5,394 bases of DNA from Anaerolineae bacterium (GTDB lineage: Bacteria; Chloroflexota; Anaerolineae; UBA1429): the NCBI GenBank assembly GCA_016928125.1, contig JAFGLK010000205.1, forward strand, positions 1 through 5,394. Direction: 5' to 3'. Numbering within the stretch: the first letter of the stretch is position 1; each line of letters opens with the position of its first letter. The notes beneath the pieces are model-generated. The model was not told the origin of the DNA. It did no database searches and saw only the letters and a program-made list of their open reading frames with translations. This document shows, in pieces, positions 3,778 to 5,394 of this stretch. A program made the translations under genes and the position numbers.

Positions 3778-5394
3778 ATGGCCGCAGACAAGTGGGGTAG
3801 GCTGAATTCGGTACCGCTGCAACAGGTGCGCATCGAGGGAGGCTTCTGGGGGCGGCGCCAGATGATCAACCGTACGGTGACGCTGCCCATCGAGTATGAA
3901 CAGGCGAAAAAGACCGGGCGTATCGATGCCTGGCGGCTCGAGTGGCAGCCAGGGCAGCCCGATCCGCCGCATCATTTCTGGGATTCGGACGTGGCCAAGT
4001 GGATTGAGGCGGCCGCTTACAGTTTGGCCGTCCACCCCGATCCTGAGCTGGAGCGTCTCGTGGACGACGTGATCGAGCTGATCGCGGCCGCGCAGCAGCC
4101 CGACGGCTACCTCAACATCCACTTCACGGTCGTGGAGCCGCAGAATCGCTGGACCAATCTGCGCGATATGCACGAGCTCTACTGCGCCGGCCACCTCACC
4201 GAGGCAGCCGTGGCCTACTATCAGGCCACGGGCAAGCGGGTGCTCCTCGACGTGCTCTGTCGCTATGTGGACCATATTGACGCCCTCTTTGGCCCACGAC
4301 CGGGGCAGCGCCGTGGCTATCCCGGCCACGAGGAGATCGAGCTGGCTCTGGTGAAGCTCTATCGCGTCACGGGCGAGGGGCGCTATCTCGACCTGGCGCG
4401 CTTTTTTGTGGATGAACGCGGGCGCCAGCCCCACTATTTCACGCTCGAGGCTCGCGCGCGCGGCGAGGATCCCGCCGACTTTCACGGGCGCGCCTATGAC
4501 TACAATCAGAGCCACCTGCCGGTGCGAGAGCAAGCCACCGCCGAGGGCCATGCCGTGCGCGCCATGTACCTCTATACGGGTATGGCCGACGTCGCCGCCG
4601 AGACGGGCGATGACTCTCTGGTGGAGGCGCTGCAAACGCTGTGGCGCAATGTGACCGAGCGACGCATGTACGTCACAGGCGGCATCGGATCGGCTCACAC
4701 CGGCGAGCGCTTTACCTACGACTATGACCTGCCCAACGATCTGGCCTACGCCGAGACGTGCGCGGCCATCGGATTGGTGTTCTGGGCGCAGCGCATGTTG
4801 CAGCTTGACGGCGACAGCCGCTATGCCGACGTGATGGAGCGTGCCCTCTACAATGGCGTGCTCAGCGGCGTTTCGCTCGACGGGGAGCGCTTTTTCTATG
4901 CCAATCCTTTGGAGGTGGATCCCGAAGTGTATGCCGGGCGCCCCGATCTCTATGGCCGCAGCTCAGTGACCCCGGAGCGTCAGGAGTGGTTCGGCTGCGC
5001 CTGTTGCCCACCCAACATCGCGCGGCTGTTGGCCTCGTTGGGCGGATACGCTTACTCGGTCTGCGAGGACGACCAGCCCGGGGTTTATGTGCATCTCTTT
5101 ATGGAGGGTGAGGCCACCGTCAACCTGGACGGCAGCGACGTCAGGCTGAGGCAGCAGACGCGCTATCCCTGGGAGGGGACGGTCCTTATTGAGGTTAGCC
5201 TGGAGCGCCCCACGGCCTTCAGCTTATGGCTCCGTGTGCCGAACTGGTGTCGCCAGGCGACGATCCGGGTGAATGGAGAGCCCATCGCTGTGGAATCCTC
5301 GCTCGAGTCGGGCTATGCGCGCGTTCAGCGCATCTGGCAGGCCGGCGATCAGGTCGAGCTGGCGCTGGCCATGCCTGTGGAGCGTGTCGAGGCT
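3778..5394 (+). CDS. GH127 beta-L-arabinofuranosidase, 3' end beyond window
   Basis: The reading frame is open from the ATG at 3778 to the window edge (539 residues, no stop). It matches glycoside hydrolase family 127 (formerly DUF1680), retaining enzymes that release beta-L-arabinofuranose, typified by Bifidobacterium HypBA1 of about 658 residues; roughly 110-120 residues are missing. The (alpha/alpha)6 barrel spans about residues 20-425 and starts with IEGGFWGRR and HHFWDSDVAKWIEAA. E310 in GERFTYDYDLPND fits the acid/base. E326 and C328 in AYAETCA, with C409 and C410 in GCACCPPN, fit the zinc site, where C409 would be the nucleophile. E310 and E326 are 16 apart, as are E322 and E338 of HypBA1. 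H132, H184 and H258 fit its substrate-binding histidines. From about 430 a beta-sandwich begins. All catalytic residues are present, so it should be active. No signal peptide is seen, so it likely acts on imported arabino-oligosaccharides in the cytoplasm. It probably leads a sugar-use unit continuing rightward. Confidence 0.93.
   Translation, partial: MAADKWGRLNSVPLQQVRIEGGFWGRRQMINRTVTLPIEYEQAKKTGRIDAWRLEWQPGQPDPPHHFWDSDVAKWIEAAAYSLAVHPDPELERLVDDVIELIAAAQQPDGYLNIHFTVVEPQNRWTNLRDMHELYCAGHLTEAAVAYYQATGKRVLLDVLCRYVDHIDALFGPRPGQRRGYPGHEEIELALVKLYRVTGEGRYLDLARFFVDERGRQPHYFTLEARARGEDPADFHGRAYDYNQSHLPVREQATAEGHAVRAMYLYTGMADVAAETGDDSLVEALQTLWRNVTERRMYVTGGIGSAHTGERFTYDYDLPNDLAYAETCAAIGLVFWAQRMLQLDGDSRYADVMERALYNGVLSGVSLDGERFFYANPLEVDPEVYAGRPDLYGRSSVTPERQEWFGCACCPPNIARLLASLGGYAYSVCEDDQPGVYVHLFMEGEATVNLDGSDVRLRQQTRYPWEGTVLIEVSLERPTAFSLWLRVPNWCRQATIRVNGEPIAVESSLESGYARVQRIWQAGDQVELALAMPVERVEA

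Noticed and set aside
3763..4698. 311-codon minus-strand open frame opposite GH127
   Set aside because: The plus strand encodes a full GH127 catalytic domain with all key residues, so the minus frame is a compositional shadow.

Overview
The window is GC-rich bacterial DNA with densely packed genes and clear Shine-Dalgarno sites and sigma70-type promoters. It holds three complete protein genes and one gene cut by the right edge. The combination of an aldehyde ferredoxin oxidoreductase (AOR) family tungsto/molybdo-enzyme, a medium-chain dehydrogenase, an FmdB-type zinc ribbon protein and a GH127 beta-L-arabinofuranosidase would suit a sugar-degrading bacterium of a lineage such as Chloroflexota or Armatimonadota. 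That placement is an inference from gene content only and is weakly supported. No mobile element, CRISPR array, tRNA or rRNA was seen.

Layout: 1-78 is a leader with a probable promoter whose -10 lies inside an inverted repeat. 79-2007 (+) encodes an AOR-family oxidoreductase. 2025-3053 (-) encodes a zinc-dependent medium-chain dehydrogenase that converges on the AOR gene, with only 17 bases between the two stop codons. 3054-3372 is a divergent regulatory region. It has one promoter firing left (into the dehydrogenase, with a perfect 9-bp-arm inverted repeat at the expected transcription start) and one firing right (into the small zinc ribbon gene). 3373-3612 (+) is the FmdB-like gene. 3613-3777 holds a strong factor-independent terminator and an operator-like repeat. 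3778-5394 (+) is the GH127 gene, truncated at its 3' end by the window.

How they may work together: the AOR and the dehydrogenase are both redox enzymes of aldehyde/alcohol chemistry. An alcohol-to-aldehyde-to-acid route is conceivable, but they are on opposite strands with separate promoters, so the link is only a hypothesis. The GH127 enzyme probably releases L-arabinose inside the cell and is likely the first gene of a sugar-use unit continuing to the right. I did not find a convincing new biological system. The most noteworthy features are the non-coding elements: operator-like repeats placed on the promoters of genes 1 and 2, and the terminator/operator cluster ahead of GH127. The AOR also shows non-canonical cofactor-site residues.
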